Assembly (NCBI GenBank): GCA_001798595.1
Contig: MGSS01000134.1
Coordinates: 1-43,933, forward strand
Direction: 5' to 3'
Origin: Deltaproteobacteria bacterium RIFCSPLOWO2_12_FULL_60_19
GTDB lineage: Bacteria > Desulfobacterota > Binatia > UBA9968
DNA: 43,933 nt
Shown: piece after piece, positions 9,532-18,229 of the stretch
How the letters are laid out: the number at the start of each line of letters is the position of its first letter
Position numbering within the stretch: the first letter of the stretch is position 1
The notes under the pieces: generated by a model
Seen by the model: only the letters and a program-made list of their open reading frames with translations
What the model was told of the DNA's origin: nothing
Database searches by the model: none
Program-made: the position numbers and the translations under genes

Positions 9532-10496
9532 CGCAAATCCACCACGCTGCTGAGCGGCACGTCCTTCTTGAGGATCTCAAGATTCTTCATGATTCCGGAG
9601 AGTTCCTCCATGCGCTTGAGATCGCCCTGCGTGAGACGCCAGTCGAAAACGTTGCTCTTGAGCGACTTGAGCATGATCTCCTCAGGCGGGATTCCCTTGC
9701 CTTCCACGACCAATCCCTCTTCCGCCATAAAGGCCGGCGCCAGAACGCGGGCGGCTTCCGCCGGTTTCTCTTTCATAAACTCAATGCTTCGCTTCAAGCT
9801 GGCGAGCGTCTTCCGGACCGCAGCCGGTTGTTCTTTGATCAGCTTTCCGGGAACGATCACGACCATGCAGGGGAAAGGCCAGCTCTTCCCGACTTCGTAG
9901 ATTTCGGTAACGGGCACGGCGGCTCTGGCGATGCTGTCATAAGGCTCGAACAGAAACGCCGAATCGACTCTGCCGGCCCGCAGCGAGGCGAGAGCCGTGG
10001 ACGGCGCCGTGTACATGATCTGGACGTCTTTGTCGGTCAAGCCCGCGCTTTTGAGCACGACGCCTTTAAGCACGATATCCGCGGTGCTGCCGGCGGCCTG
10101 GCTGGCGAGACTCTTGCCTTTGAGGTCTTTGAGCGATTTGATGCCGCGGTCGTTGCGCGCGACCAGCGAATGGAAACCCTCCTGGACCTTGCCGACGATT
10201 TTTAAATCCGCGCCCTGCGCCGCCCAGGTGATCGCGTTGGTGAAGCCCAGCACCCCCACGTCCAGCTGGTCGGTCACCAGCCCCTTCACCAGCGTCGGCC
10301 CGCTGGTGAACATGGTGACGTTGGCGTCGAGCCCTTCGGCGGTGAAAAATCCCTTGTCGCGCGCGATCACGACGGGCGCGTCGTCAAAGACGTGGACGTA
10401 GCCCACGCGCAGCTTTTGCGCCTCTGCGGCCGGCGCGCCGCACAACAGATAAAATCCCGCTGCGATTAGAAACAACTTGACGACGAACGGTTTCAT
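9498..10496 (-). CDS. ABC transporter substrate-binding protein (SsuA/NMT1-like)
   Basis: A 332-residue exported protein starting MKPFVVKLFLIAAGFYLLCG, with cleavage likely after AEA. The mature part begins LRVGYVHVFDDAPVVIARDKGFF, the hallmark of the NMT1/THI5/SsuA binding-protein superfamily, followed by VTDQLDVGVLGFTNAI and LKGKSLASQAAGSTADIVL. GGAGGGA lies upstream of the ATG. It is the first gene of the three-gene importer operon. The ligand is unknown; superfamily members bind nitrate, sulfonates, taurine or pyrimidine-like compounds. Confidence 0.9.
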   Translation of the reverse strand: MKPFVVKLFLIAAGFYLLCGAPAAEAQKLRVGYVHVFDDAPVVIARDKGFFTAEGLDANVTMFTSGPTLVKGLVTDQLDVGVLGFTNAITWAAQGADLKIVGKVQEGFHSLVARNDRGIKSLKDLKGKSLASQAAGSTADIVLKGVVLKSAGLTDKDVQIMYTAPSTALASLRAGRVDSAFLFEPYDSIARAAVPVTEIYEVGKSWPFPCMVVIVPGKLIKEQPAAVRKTLASLKRSIEFMKEKPAEAARVLAPAFMAEEGLVVEGKGIPPEEIMLKSLKSNVFDWRLTQGDLKRMEELSGIMKNLEILKKDVPLSSVVDLRWQSELERQKP

Positions 10497-10525
10497 AGGG
10501 GTCCCTCCGCGCCAATTGAGTCGAT

Positions 10526-10543
10526 GAGTCCGGCGCCGGACTC
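10526..10543. repeat. Perfect 18-bp palindrome
   Basis: GAGTCCGGCGCCGGACTC reads the same on both strands. It lies in the 119-bp gap between the trehalose phosphate synthase stop and the importer operon start, about 30 bp upstream of the binding-protein ATG. It could be an operator for the importer or a stem from the end of the trehalose transcript. There is no adjacent T-tract. Confidence 0.6.
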
Positions 10544-10615
10544 TTAAGTTTTCCGACAGGTTTATGTACTTTAGTCCGCTCCCTTCGGGGAATCAAGGGA
10601 AGTCCGGAGGGGGCC

Positions 10616-12874
10616 TCAGCATTTGCCGCTCTTCGTAGCTTCATCGGGAAGCTGCGCCAACGCGTTTAGCAACTCCAACACTTCAGCGGGAACCCGGAGG
10701 TTGTACCGGGCGTGCGTGCTGACGAGGCCGACTCTTATCGACATGGCCGACTCCGGCAGAACTCTGAACAGCTCTTCGTCAGTCAAGTCATCGCCGATAG
10801 CGAGCACAAAGTCGAAATCGGCGTTTGCGATCCAGTCACGCGCCGCCGTTCCTTTGTTGACACCCGCGTGTCGGATTTCCACCACCCTGTTTCCCTGTGA
10901 CACCTGCAGGTCGGCCTTCGCCGTGAGGTTCGCCAGATGGTCCGTCATCTCGGCGGCGAGCAGCGCCGCCTGGTCGGGGTCCGCCGATCGGTAGTGCCAT
11001 GCCACTGAATGCTCTTTTTCTTCCACGAATGCACCCGGCAGGCGGTCGGCGTAGCTTTCGAGGATCGGCAGCAGCTGGCCTTTCCACTCGCTCGTCATTG
11101 ACTTCGACAGGCGCCAGGGCTTTCCAACACCTTTCAGCCAAGCCCCGTGTTCCGCAACCAAGCCCACAGACAGATCGCCGAACCACTTGTCCAGCGTCGA
11201 GCGATCCCGCCCGCTGATGATCACAACCGTATTGCGCGGGTCGGCGGTGAGAGAGCAAAGAAGATCCATCTGGGTTTCATTCGGTTTGACGAGTGCGGGA
11301 TGCCGGGCCAGAGGCGTGAGCGTCCCGTCGTAATCCAGGAAAAGAACCCGTCGCCGGCTCTGCCGGTAATGCTCTATCAGATCGCTCCTGGCGGCATACG
11401 GCAGCAGCTTTGCTCGGACTTTATCCCGCACCTCCTGCACGGACACAAGCGCGCTCACGAAGTCCCCGGCCCAGCGCATCACGTCATATCGGCGCAGCCT
11501 TGCTTGCATCATCCGATTACGCCTCTTTTGTTCATTTGCAGGCATCTCCAGAGCCTCGCTCAAGGCGTCGGCAATGGCCTGCCGGTTGTTGGGGTTGACG
11601 ATGATCGCTTCTCCGAGTTCCTTTGCCGCCCCCGTCATCTCGCTCAGGATCAGGACTCCGGTGCCGTCCGTCCGCGTCGCGACATATTCTTTCGCCACGA
11701 GGTTCATCCCGTCGCGCAGAGGCGTGACCAGACAGATATCGCTGGCGCTATAGAGAGCCGCCAGCGCCTCAAAAGGGACATTACGATACTGATAGACCAC
11801 GGGAGTCCAGTCGATTCGTCCGAACCGGCCGTTGATTTTTCCCACAAGCTCCTCGATCTGCTTCTTCATCTGGTCGTAATGGTGAACTCCGATGCGGGAC
11901 GGGACAACCACCATGGCCAGGACAACCACGCCGTGGTATCGCGGATTCGCCTCCAAAAATAGCTCGAACCCTTCCAGCCGGTTGAGAATGCCCTTGGAGT
12001 AGTCGAGCCGGTCGACGGAGAGGATGATCTTCACGTGGGAAAGCCGATGCCTTGAGTGCTGTATTTCTCCCTGAACGTCGGCCCGGCCTATAGCGTTGGC
12101 AAACTTGTCGAAATCTATCCCCATCGGAAAAGTATCTACCTTGACGATGCCTTCCGGAGTCAGGATCCTCCCCATCTGGTTTTCAAACCCCAGGATACGG
12201 AGCGCGCTTTGAAAGAAGTGCTGAGCATACTCATACGTATGAAGGCCGATAAGATCCGCGCCCAACAAGCCTTCCAGAATCTCGCGCCGCCACGTTCCGG
12301 GCAAAAGCCGGAACACTTCAAAGGAAGGAAACGGAATGTGCAGAAAGAAGCCGACCGGCAGGTCGGGCGCCTTCTTTTTAAGCATCCGGGGAAGCAACAT
12401 GAGATGATAGTCGTGGATCCACACGAGATCATCGGGCCGGACGACATTCATCAGCGACTCGCAGAAAACTTCGTTGACGCGTTTGTACTGATCCCAAAAC
12501 CTCGGCTGGTAGACGGTGTAGGAAGGAAAATAGTGGAATAACGGCCAGATCGTCGCGTTGCAGAATCCCAGGTAGAATTGATCCATCTCCTCCGCGGAGA
12601 GGAAGACGGGATACGATTGAAATCTGAGAAGCGCTTCCGATCTCAGCTCTTCTTGAAGTTGGCCTTCGACGCTGCTTCCTGGCCAACCGACCCAAACATG
12701 ATTGTCGGAGAGCCGGCCGGCCCTTCGTCGCGACTCGATATAGGCCGAGAGGCCTGTCACGAGCCCTCCGGCGCTTTCATGGAACCGGAGCCGGCCCTCG
12801 CTGACGGTCACATTGAAAGGGAGCCGATTGGAAACTATAACGAGCCGCCGCTCGGATCCGGTTTTGTCGCTCAT
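10616..12874 (-). CDS. otsAB: Bifunctional trehalose-6-phosphate synthase/phosphatase (OtsA-OtsB fusion)
   Basis: A 752-residue two-domain enzyme. Residues about 8-490 are a GT20 trehalose-6-phosphate synthase (VIVSNRLPFNV, HESAGGLVTGL, VWIHDYHLMLLPRML, SVDRLDYSKGI, TPLRDGMNLVAKEYVA), which joins glucose from UDP- or ADP-glucose to glucose-6-phosphate. Residues about 505-745 are a HAD trehalose-6-phosphate phosphatase with the nucleophile loop VLFLDYDGTLTPL, IISGRDRSTLD and the acidic motif IGDDLTDEELF. The fusion should convert both substrates directly to trehalose. It is the last gene of a same-strand cluster with a TreT-like glycosyltransferase 23 bp upstream. GGGGA precedes the ATG. Both sets of motifs look intact. 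Confidence 0.93.
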   Translation of the reverse strand: MSDKTGSERRLVIVSNRLPFNVTVSEGRLRFHESAGGLVTGLSAYIESRRRAGRLSDNHVWVGWPGSSVEGQLQEELRSEALLRFQSYPVFLSAEEMDQFYLGFCNATIWPLFHYFPSYTVYQPRFWDQYKRVNEVFCESLMNVVRPDDLVWIHDYHLMLLPRMLKKKAPDLPVGFFLHIPFPSFEVFRLLPGTWRREILEGLLGADLIGLHTYEYAQHFFQSALRILGFENQMGRILTPEGIVKVDTFPMGIDFDKFANAIGRADVQGEIQHSRHRLSHVKIILSVDRLDYSKGILNRLEGFELFLEANPRYHGVVVLAMVVVPSRIGVHHYDQMKKQIEELVGKINGRFGRIDWTPVVYQYRNVPFEALAALYSASDICLVTPLRDGMNLVAKEYVATRTDGTGVLILSEMTGAAKELGEAIIVNPNNRQAIADALSEALEMPANEQKRRNRMMQARLRRYDVMRWAGDFVSALVSVQEVRDKVRAKLLPYAARSDLIEHYRQSRRRVLFLDYDGTLTPLARHPALVKPNETQMDLLCSLTADPRNTVVIISGRDRSTLDKWFGDLSVGLVAEHGAWLKGVGKPWRLSKSMTSEWKGQLLPILESYADRLPGAFVEEKEHSVAWHYRSADPDQAALLAAEMTDHLANLTAKADLQVSQGNRVVEIRHAGVNKGTAARDWIANADFDFVLAIGDDLTDEELFRVLPESAMSIRVGLVSTHARYNLRVPAEVLELLNALAQLPDEATKSGKC

Positions 12875-12897
12875 GGCCGTCCCCGTGAGGTCTTAGC

Positions 12898-14115
12898 TCA
12901 CAAGTACACAATGTCCCCTTCATGAAACAATGAGATGAAAAGCAGCAGGTAGTCTTTGATGTGCCGGGTTATAAGGAAATTATTTCGCACGTGCTCCCGG
13001 CCGTTCTCCCCTAACTTCGACGCATAGGCGGGGGAGCTGATGAGTTGCTTGATCCACTGCGCGGTGCCCTCTATCGAGTGCGTAAGGATACCCGAGTATT
13101 TGTGGGCAATTTGTAATGGTATGCCACCAACCGCTCCGGCTATAGTCGGCTTGGCCTTCCAGAGAGCCTCGGCGACCGTCAAACCGAATCCTTCTTTCAA
13201 CGACTTCTGAAGAATCACGGTCGACCCGCGCTGCAGGGCGTTGATCTCGATGTCGCTGGCCGGAGGAAGAAAAAGCACGAAGATGTCCGCGTCTTTGCTC
13301 GCCTGCTCTTTAACCTGTTCCATGATCGCAGGCCCCTCGGGGTCGTCGGTGGCACCCCCACCCGCCAGCACGAGTTGCATATCGAGGCGCTGCTTTGCAA
13401 GCTTGTAGGCCTGAATCACCCCCAGCGGGTCTTTCAGATAATCAAAGCGGGAGATCTGGGTCACGATAGGCCTTGACCGGTCAATCCCGAACCTCTCAAA
13501 CACCGAGGCGATCGCTTCCTCGGACAGCTCCTTATTCTTATCGCTCAGCGGATCAATAGAAGGCGCGATCAGGACCTGCGGCACGGAAAGTTTCTGAGCG
13601 AATGCCGGAGCGGAGAAGACGGCGGCATCGTACCTCGCGACGAACTGATCGAGAAATTTCCAGATCTTCGGGTCGGGCCGGGAAAAATCGATATGACACC
13701 GCCAAAGCCAACGCCTGCCGATTTCCGCCCGGTTCTCGATCAAGGCGACCGGCTGCGGATCGTGAACGAATACGATGTCGCCGAAGGTCATTTCCCCCGC
13801 ATTTCGCCGGTTGACCTCGAGAAAATGCTCATACTCGTCGTCGCCGACATCGACGGCGACCCCGTGGAGCCCGTTGTGGAATTTCTTGGTCGTCGCGAAG
13901 AATTTCTCATCTCCCTTGATGCAGTCCCATCTCGCCTCGACGCCCAGCTGCTTTAGGAGAGGAATCATCCGGGAGAGGATCTCGGCGACGCCGCCGCCGA
14001 CCGCCGTAGAGTTGACGTTCTGAACAGATTTACCTTCAAGGTGCCGGGCAAGCAGAAAAAGCTCGTCGATCGTCGCCTGCCCGACGAAGCTCGCGTAATC
14101 CTCAATCCGAGCCAT
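12898..14115 (-). CDS. treT: TreT-like trehalose synthase (GT4 glycosyltransferase)
   Basis: A 405-residue GT-B glycosyltransferase. The N-terminal GKSVQNVNSTAVGGGVAEIL and the stretch ending FHNGLHG match trehalose glycosyltransferring synthases (TreT), which make trehalose from a nucleoside-diphosphoglucose and glucose. The C-terminal GT4 domain has ISRFDYLKDPLGVIQAYKLA and the donor-site motif SLKEGFGLTVAEALW. The gene overlaps the upstream DUF5752 gene by 14 bp and is followed at once by the OtsA-OtsB fusion. That context strongly favours a trehalose role over other GT4 functions. Nucleotide preference and direction of the reaction cannot be read from the sequence. Confidence 0.85.
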   Translation of the reverse strand: MARIEDYASFVGQATIDELFLLARHLEGKSVQNVNSTAVGGGVAEILSRMIPLLKQLGVEARWDCIKGDEKFFATTKKFHNGLHGVAVDVGDDEYEHFLEVNRRNAGEMTFGDIVFVHDPQPVALIENRAEIGRRWLWRCHIDFSRPDPKIWKFLDQFVARYDAAVFSAPAFAQKLSVPQVLIAPSIDPLSDKNKELSEEAIASVFERFGIDRSRPIVTQISRFDYLKDPLGVIQAYKLAKQRLDMQLVLAGGGATDDPEGPAIMEQVKEQASKDADIFVLFLPPASDIEINALQRGSTVILQKSLKEGFGLTVAEALWKAKPTIAGAVGGIPLQIAHKYSGILTHSIEGTAQWIKQLISSPAYASKLGENGREHVRNNFLITRHIKDYLLLFISLFHEGDIVYL

Positions 14116-14743
14116 GCTTCTCCACCATTGCTATGATTTCTCGGCGCAATCCGTCGAGCGTGTGCGAGTAGGGATCCAGTCGGCTGCTCTTTTCGGCAAG
14201 CTCGGTCTTGCCCAGGCTGCGAAACCACCGCGAGAAATCGTTTTCCCCTCTCTCCAACCGCAGCTTCGCGTCGAAGACGTGAAAGTATAAACTGTTGATG
14301 CTGACCTTGTTGAGGATATGTGCAAATTCCGCGAGATTGTGAGCGACGTGGGGTGTCGGGAGCACATAGGTCCTCGAGGCCATAAAATGAAACTCCTGAC
14401 CCCCGGCGCAATCTATGCGTCGCCGCGTCGAAGCTAGGTGCCCTTCGAGAATGTTTACAAATGTTTGCCTCAGCTCCGCGATGCTCTGAAACCCGACAAT
14501 ATCCACGCTCCACAACCGTTCCCCCAAGACCACATCCCCCAACACATGAGCCGTCCAATAAGCAAAATCGTTCGGAGGTTCCGGCGAAAGATAGTGGTGC
14601 TGATGGAGATATCGATGGGTGTGGTGGTAAATCGAGGAATCGGGGACTATCTGAATACCCGCCAGCAGCTCCTCGGCATTCCCGGCCTTCACACCCAACA
14701 GCAGCGTCTGATCCAGCTTGGTGTAGAAATGAAATTCACCCAT
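14102..14743 (-). CDS. DUF5752-like protein linked to TreT
   Basis: A 213-residue soluble protein starting MGEFHFYTKLDQTLLLGVKAG. It is rich in His and aromatic residues near residues 38-50 (IYHHTHRYLHQHHYLSPEPP), followed by NDFAYWTAHVLGDVVLGERL. No catalytic motif of a known enzyme is recognisable. The pattern matches the DUF5752 family as I remember it, which tends to sit next to TreT-type glycosyltransferases. The 14-bp overlap with the downstream TreT gene suggests coupled translation and perhaps a partner or regulatory role. The His-rich segment may bind metal; that is speculative. Confidence 0.65.
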   Translation of the reverse strand: MGEFHFYTKLDQTLLLGVKAGNAEELLAGIQIVPDSSIYHHTHRYLHQHHYLSPEPPNDFAYWTAHVLGDVVLGERLWSVDIVGFQSIAELRQTFVNILEGHLASTRRRIDCAGGQEFHFMASRTYVLPTPHVAHNLAEFAHILNKVSINSLYFHVFDAKLRLERGENDFSRWFRSLGKTELAEKSSRLDPYSHTLDGLRREIIAMVEKHGSD

Positions 14744-14797
14744 CGCCTGCGTTCTCTCTCCGGCTAAGCGGCTTCCGGTGTCGCGACTGTACCCGCT

Positions 14798-15031
14798 CTA
14801 TTCCCTTATCGCTGCGCGCGGCTCCTGGCAACGCGCCCCCGAGCTGCTGATTGTTAGTGAGCGGAGATCCTCTTCATGAGCCCAAACGGGCGGCCCGGTC
14901 GGAGACGATCCCGCCAATATTCCATTAATTCCAGCGTGTCCTTTTTTCGACGTTGCGATGGCATCGCCTTTCGTCATTTGAGAAACAACGTTATTCGCCT
15001 GTCCCACAACGAAAAGCGGGGTCTCATCCAT
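14798..15031 (-). CDS. Small hypothetical protein downstream of antiporter
   Basis: A possible 77-residue protein starting MDETPLFVVGQANNVVSQMTK, ten bases after the antiporter stop and on the same strand. The first 40 residues look protein-like, with hydrophobic alternation and a glycine-containing loop. The C-terminal half (SSPTGPPVWAHEEDLRS onward) is low in structure signals. No family is recognised and the ribosome-binding site is weak (AGAAAGACC). It is included because it fills the gap between two genes of an apparently co-directional cluster. Confidence 0.35.
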   Translation of the reverse strand: MDETPLFVVGQANNVVSQMTKGDAIATSKKGHAGINGILAGSSPTGPPVWAHEEDLRSLTISSSGARCQEPRAAIRE

Positions 15032-15041
15032 TAGGTCTTTC

Positions 15042-16346
15042 TCAGGCGCCTCGCGATCGGCTGAAGCTCCATTTCAACAAGGGCGGACTGACGAGCGTGG
15101 TGAGCATCACCATGACGAGAATAGCGGCGAACGTCGCCTCGTCTACCATGCGTTCGCCCCCGACCGATAGAGTGAGTCCGATTCCGGCGAAGATCAGGCC
15201 GACTTCTCCGCGCGGGATCATGCCGACGCCGATCGCCAGGCGGTTGAGACCGCGCTCGGCGACCGCCAGCCCGCAGGCTTGCTTGCCCACTAAGGCGACC
15301 GCAGTCAACGCCAATGCAAGTCCCAGCACGTCAAAACGAAACAAGCTGTCGAGATCCATCTTGATCCCCATTTGCAGGAAAAAGAGCGGCACCAGAAACG
15401 CCGACAACGGGTGGAGCATCGCCTCGGGGGAAAGCTCGTCTTCGTGCAAGTACTCTTCAAACGGCACTCCCTCCAATATCAGCCCCGCGGCAAAGGCGCC
15501 GACGATGGCGGCGAGATCAATCAGCGTGGCCAGGTATGAGAGCAGAAAACAGAACGCCAGTGAGAAGGTAAAAAGCATCCCTTTCATCTTGGCTTTCGCC
15601 ATCTGCCGGAAAAGCCGCGGAATAAAAAAAACTCCGATCACAAGGGAGCCTATCAGAAAGATGACCACCTTGGCGACCAGCCAGATGACGGAAACGCTCG
15701 AAAAACTCACCCCGGAGTTGACCCCGGCGATGATTCCGGTGATGATCGCCAATACGATAAGGCCAAGGATATCGTCGATGACCGCAGCGCCGAGGATGAT
15801 CTTCGCCTCCCGGGTGCGAATCTTGCCCATGTCTTGCAGCACTCTTGCAGTAATACCTACGCTCGTCGCGCAAAGAGTCGCTCCGACGAAGCTGTGGACA
15901 TAGGCCGAATGCCCGGGGAGCATGAGAGCGCTGACCCACCAACCGAGACCGAACGGCAGCAGCACGCCGATTGCGCCCGCGAGAAAAGAAGAAAGGCCGA
16001 CCTTGAGCAGATCGGCCAGGCTCGATTCCAATCCGACTTCAAACAGCAGCAGAATGACTCCCAGGCTCGCCAAGATGTCGAGCGCCGGGTCGGTCTTGAG
16101 GTAATCGAGCCCATGCAGACCAATGAGACCGAGGTTTCCCAACAGCACCCCGGCGATCAGCTCGCCCATCACGGCCGGCTGACCGAGCTTTTCCGCAGCC
16201 AAAGCGGCCAACTTGGCGCATGGCAAAAGGATCACAAGGGCCAAGAGCAGACCGCCCATGAAGCCGCCGTCAGTCCCAGCCCCCAGGAGAAGGACCGACG
16301 CAAAAACCCAGGGCAGCTTTCTAGCTATTAGTTGTGTTTTCTTCAT
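15042..16346 (-). CDS. Kef/CPA2-type cation/proton antiporter
   Basis: A 434-residue membrane protein with about 12-13 helices. Motifs of the CPA2 family are clear: LGQPAVMGELIAGVLLGNLGL, LLFEVGLESSL, the core helix with GAAVIDDILGLIVLA (Asp-Asp pair of the ion site), AAIVGAFAAGLILEG and MIPRGEVGLIFAGIG. It exchanges Na+ or K+ for protons; the ion is not assignable. No TrkA-N nucleotide-binding domain follows, so it is the short form. The ATG at 16346 is chosen over an in-frame GTG at 16376; neither has a good ribosome-binding site. Its position at the head of the trehalose cluster suggests joint use in osmotic or desiccation stress. Confidence 0.88.
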   Translation of the reverse strand: MKKTQLIARKLPWVFASVLLLGAGTDGGFMGGLLLALVILLPCAKLAALAAEKLGQPAVMGELIAGVLLGNLGLIGLHGLDYLKTDPALDILASLGVILLLFEVGLESSLADLLKVGLSSFLAGAIGVLLPFGLGWWVSALMLPGHSAYVHSFVGATLCATSVGITARVLQDMGKIRTREAKIILGAAVIDDILGLIVLAIITGIIAGVNSGVSFSSVSVIWLVAKVVIFLIGSLVIGVFFIPRLFRQMAKAKMKGMLFTFSLAFCFLLSYLATLIDLAAIVGAFAAGLILEGVPFEEYLHEDELSPEAMLHPLSAFLVPLFFLQMGIKMDLDSLFRFDVLGLALALTAVALVGKQACGLAVAERGLNRLAIGVGMIPRGEVGLIFAGIGLTLSVGGERMVDEATFAAILVMVMLTTLVSPPLLKWSFSRSRGA

Positions 16347-16563
16347 CGTTCGCCGACGGCACTTTCGTGCTGTCACGACTTTAGCATGAGTTTGTCGTCC
16401 TTGGCCGATAAAGATGCGTCCTAGAAAAACGCCTTGTCGCGCTCCAGGCCACGTTTATCAACCAGCCCTTAGCGGATTGAGCAGATCAAATCAACCGCCG
16501 GCTGAAAACTGGCAAGCTTTTTGACGGAGAAGCCCCTATTGAGGCAGCGCTGATGAATGGTTA

Positions 16564-17139
16564 TTACACGCCGGGCTTTTCGGCGCGGCTCGCGAACCGG
16601 TCGCGGCGATTCCTCTGCCAGCATTCTTCGTTGTGCTCTCGGCAAACCGGCGCTTCTTCTCCATAGGTCGTGGTTGACAGTCGGCCTTCGGCAATCCCTA
16701 GAGTGACCAGATAGTCTTTGGCAGCTTGTGCTCGCTTAGCCCCAAGGGCTAAATTGTATTGCGTCGTTCCGCGCTCGTCGCAGTGACCTTCGATCTCCAC
16801 GCGCACCGCCGGATTTTTCTTGAGCCATTCCGCGTTGGCCTTTAGCGTGGTGCGGGCGTCGGGGCGGAGATAGTACTTGTCGAAATCGAAGTATATCTCT
16901 TTTAAGGGGCTGTCCTTCGGAGTCACCGGCGCCTGGCCTCGCCGTAGCTGCTCCAGGCTGCCGGGCGTCTGAGCCGTCTGAATTTCGGGCTTGATCGCTT
17001 TCGGAGACGCCCGCCCCGACGCGGCCGAGGCTTCCGGCTTGGCCGTCGTCGAAGAACAGCCGCTCAACCCGAGGACTAACAGGAACACCGAACCCCAAAA
17101 AATTGCCGCCGACATCTTCAGCAAATGTTTCTTATTCAT
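16564..17139 (-). CDS. pal: Pal-type OmpA lipoprotein (operon A)
   Basis: A 191-residue lipoprotein. The signal peptide ends with the lipobox LGLSGC. After a low-complexity linker the OmpA/Pal peptidoglycan-binding domain has IYFDFDKYYLRPDA, VRVEIEGHCDERGTTQYNLALG and the final CWQRNRRDRF. The EGHCDERGT core with the diaminopimelate-binding Asp and Arg is intact. The start at 17139 follows GGAGGGA. It is the last gene of operon A, 45 bp after the binding-protein gene. No tolA/tolB/tolQ/tolR genes are adjacent, so it is probably not the housekeeping Pal. A second Pal gene sits in operon B. Confidence 0.88.
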   Translation of the reverse strand: MNKKHLLKMSAAIFWGSVFLLVLGLSGCSSTTAKPEASAASGRASPKAIKPEIQTAQTPGSLEQLRRGQAPVTPKDSPLKEIYFDFDKYYLRPDARTTLKANAEWLKKNPAVRVEIEGHCDERGTTQYNLALGAKRAQAAKDYLVTLGIAEGRLSTTTYGEEAPVCREHNEECWQRNRRDRFASRAEKPGV

Positions 17140-17184
17140 GGTGCTTCCCTCCTTTTCAGTCCAGCGAACTGTTTTCAAAGTCGA

Positions 17185-18204
17185 TTAGCGCAGGTCAAAA
17201 ATCTGCTGGTAAAGCTTTACCGTCTCGGAGAAACTCCGGTATTCCTCCGGGTGTTCCACGATCCGCTTGTATCCCTTGAACAACCGCGGCGGATCGGCTT
17301 CGACATTCTCGTGGACCGGTATGCGGCGGAAGCCGACGAGCATCTTTTGCCCCCGCTTGGAAAGAAGAAAATCGATGAAGAGCTTCGCGGCGTTCGGATG
17401 GGGCGCCTTGGCAGCCAGCATGAGCGGGTTGACCTGGACCGGCACCGGCTCCAGCGGCACCCAGTCGATCGGAGCCCCGCGAGAGGTCTCCCGTTGAATC
17501 GTCGGGGCATAGGCGACGATGAGATCGTATTCTCCCGCTGCGGTGAGTTGCACCCGGTTCGTGTTGCCGCGCATCACGACCGGCTCTTGCGCGGCGAGCT
17601 TCTTAAAGTAAGCAACCGCCTTTTCCTTTCCCCACGCTTTGATGAGCCCCGAGAGCAGACCGTAGGCCTCGTCGTCGATGGAGATTGTCTTACCTTTCCA
17701 CCGCGGCTCCAGCAATTGTTCGTACGTTTTCGGAACGTCCTCTTTTTTGACACGGTTGGTGTTGTAGCCCAAGACGTAAGGGTTCACGTAATAGGCCGTC
17801 CAATAACCTTCCGCGTCAACCAGATCTTGAGCGATGAACTTGCTCTGCGGCGAGCGGTAAGACGCCAGGAGCTTGGCGTCCATCAACGGGAGAACCATCT
17901 CTCCTCTCCCCGACACCACGTCCCAGGCATGGAGCCCGCCCCGGGCCTCGGTCTGAATCTTGTTCAGCAACGGCCCGCCTCCTGTGCGGAACAGGTCGAC
18001 CTTGAGAAACGGATATTTTTTCTGGAACTTTTCGACCACCTCTTCGCTCTGGGATAAGGTCATAGTGGTGTAGTAGACCGCTTTTCCTTCCTGTCTCGCA
18101 GCCTCAACCAAATTCGAACCCGCGTCCGCTTGCGCCTGCGAAATGCTCGGCAGCGCCATTACTACGAACAACGATGCAAGCAACGTCACACCTTTCGTCT
18201 TCAT
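17185..18204 (-). CDS. Orphan extracellular solute-binding protein (Fe/thiamine type)
   Basis: A 339-residue exported protein with a signal peptide ending SISQAQA. The mature part has ARQEGKAVYYTTMT, then SGRGEMVLPLMDAKLLA and YYVNPYVLGYNTNRV, matching the Fbp/AfuA-like binding-protein family (ABC class 1), whose members bind ferric iron, thiamine, phosphonates or similar ligands. AAGGAGG lies upstream of the ATG. No permease or ATPase gene is nearby. Instead it sits between an exported beta-sandwich protein and a Pal lipoprotein in operon A, so it may serve as a sensor or scavenger, or work with a transporter elsewhere. Confidence 0.85.
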   Translation of the reverse strand: MKTKGVTLLASLFVVMALPSISQAQADAGSNLVEAARQEGKAVYYTTMTLSQSEEVVEKFQKKYPFLKVDLFRTGGGPLLNKIQTEARGGLHAWDVVSGRGEMVLPLMDAKLLASYRSPQSKFIAQDLVDAEGYWTAYYVNPYVLGYNTNRVKKEDVPKTYEQLLEPRWKGKTISIDDEAYGLLSGLIKAWGKEKAVAYFKKLAAQEPVVMRGNTNRVQLTAAGEYDLIVAYAPTIQRETSRGAPIDWVPLEPVPVQVNPLMLAAKAPHPNAAKLFIDFLLSKRGQKMLVGFRRIPVHENVEADPPRLFKGYKRIVEHPEEYRSFSETVKLYQQIFDLR

Positions 18205-18229
18205 GTTCGCCTCCTTCGAGCCGGTTTTG

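Noticed and set aside
16510-16524. TGGCAAGCTTTTTGA on the plus strand, resembling a sigma-54 promoter
   Set aside because: It lacks the essential GC of the -12 element and points into the 3' ends of minus-strand genes.
16564-17139. Housekeeping Tol-Pal locus
   Set aside because: Neither Pal gene has tolA, tolB, tolQ, tolR or cpoB next to it, so the genes are treated as module-specific paralogues.
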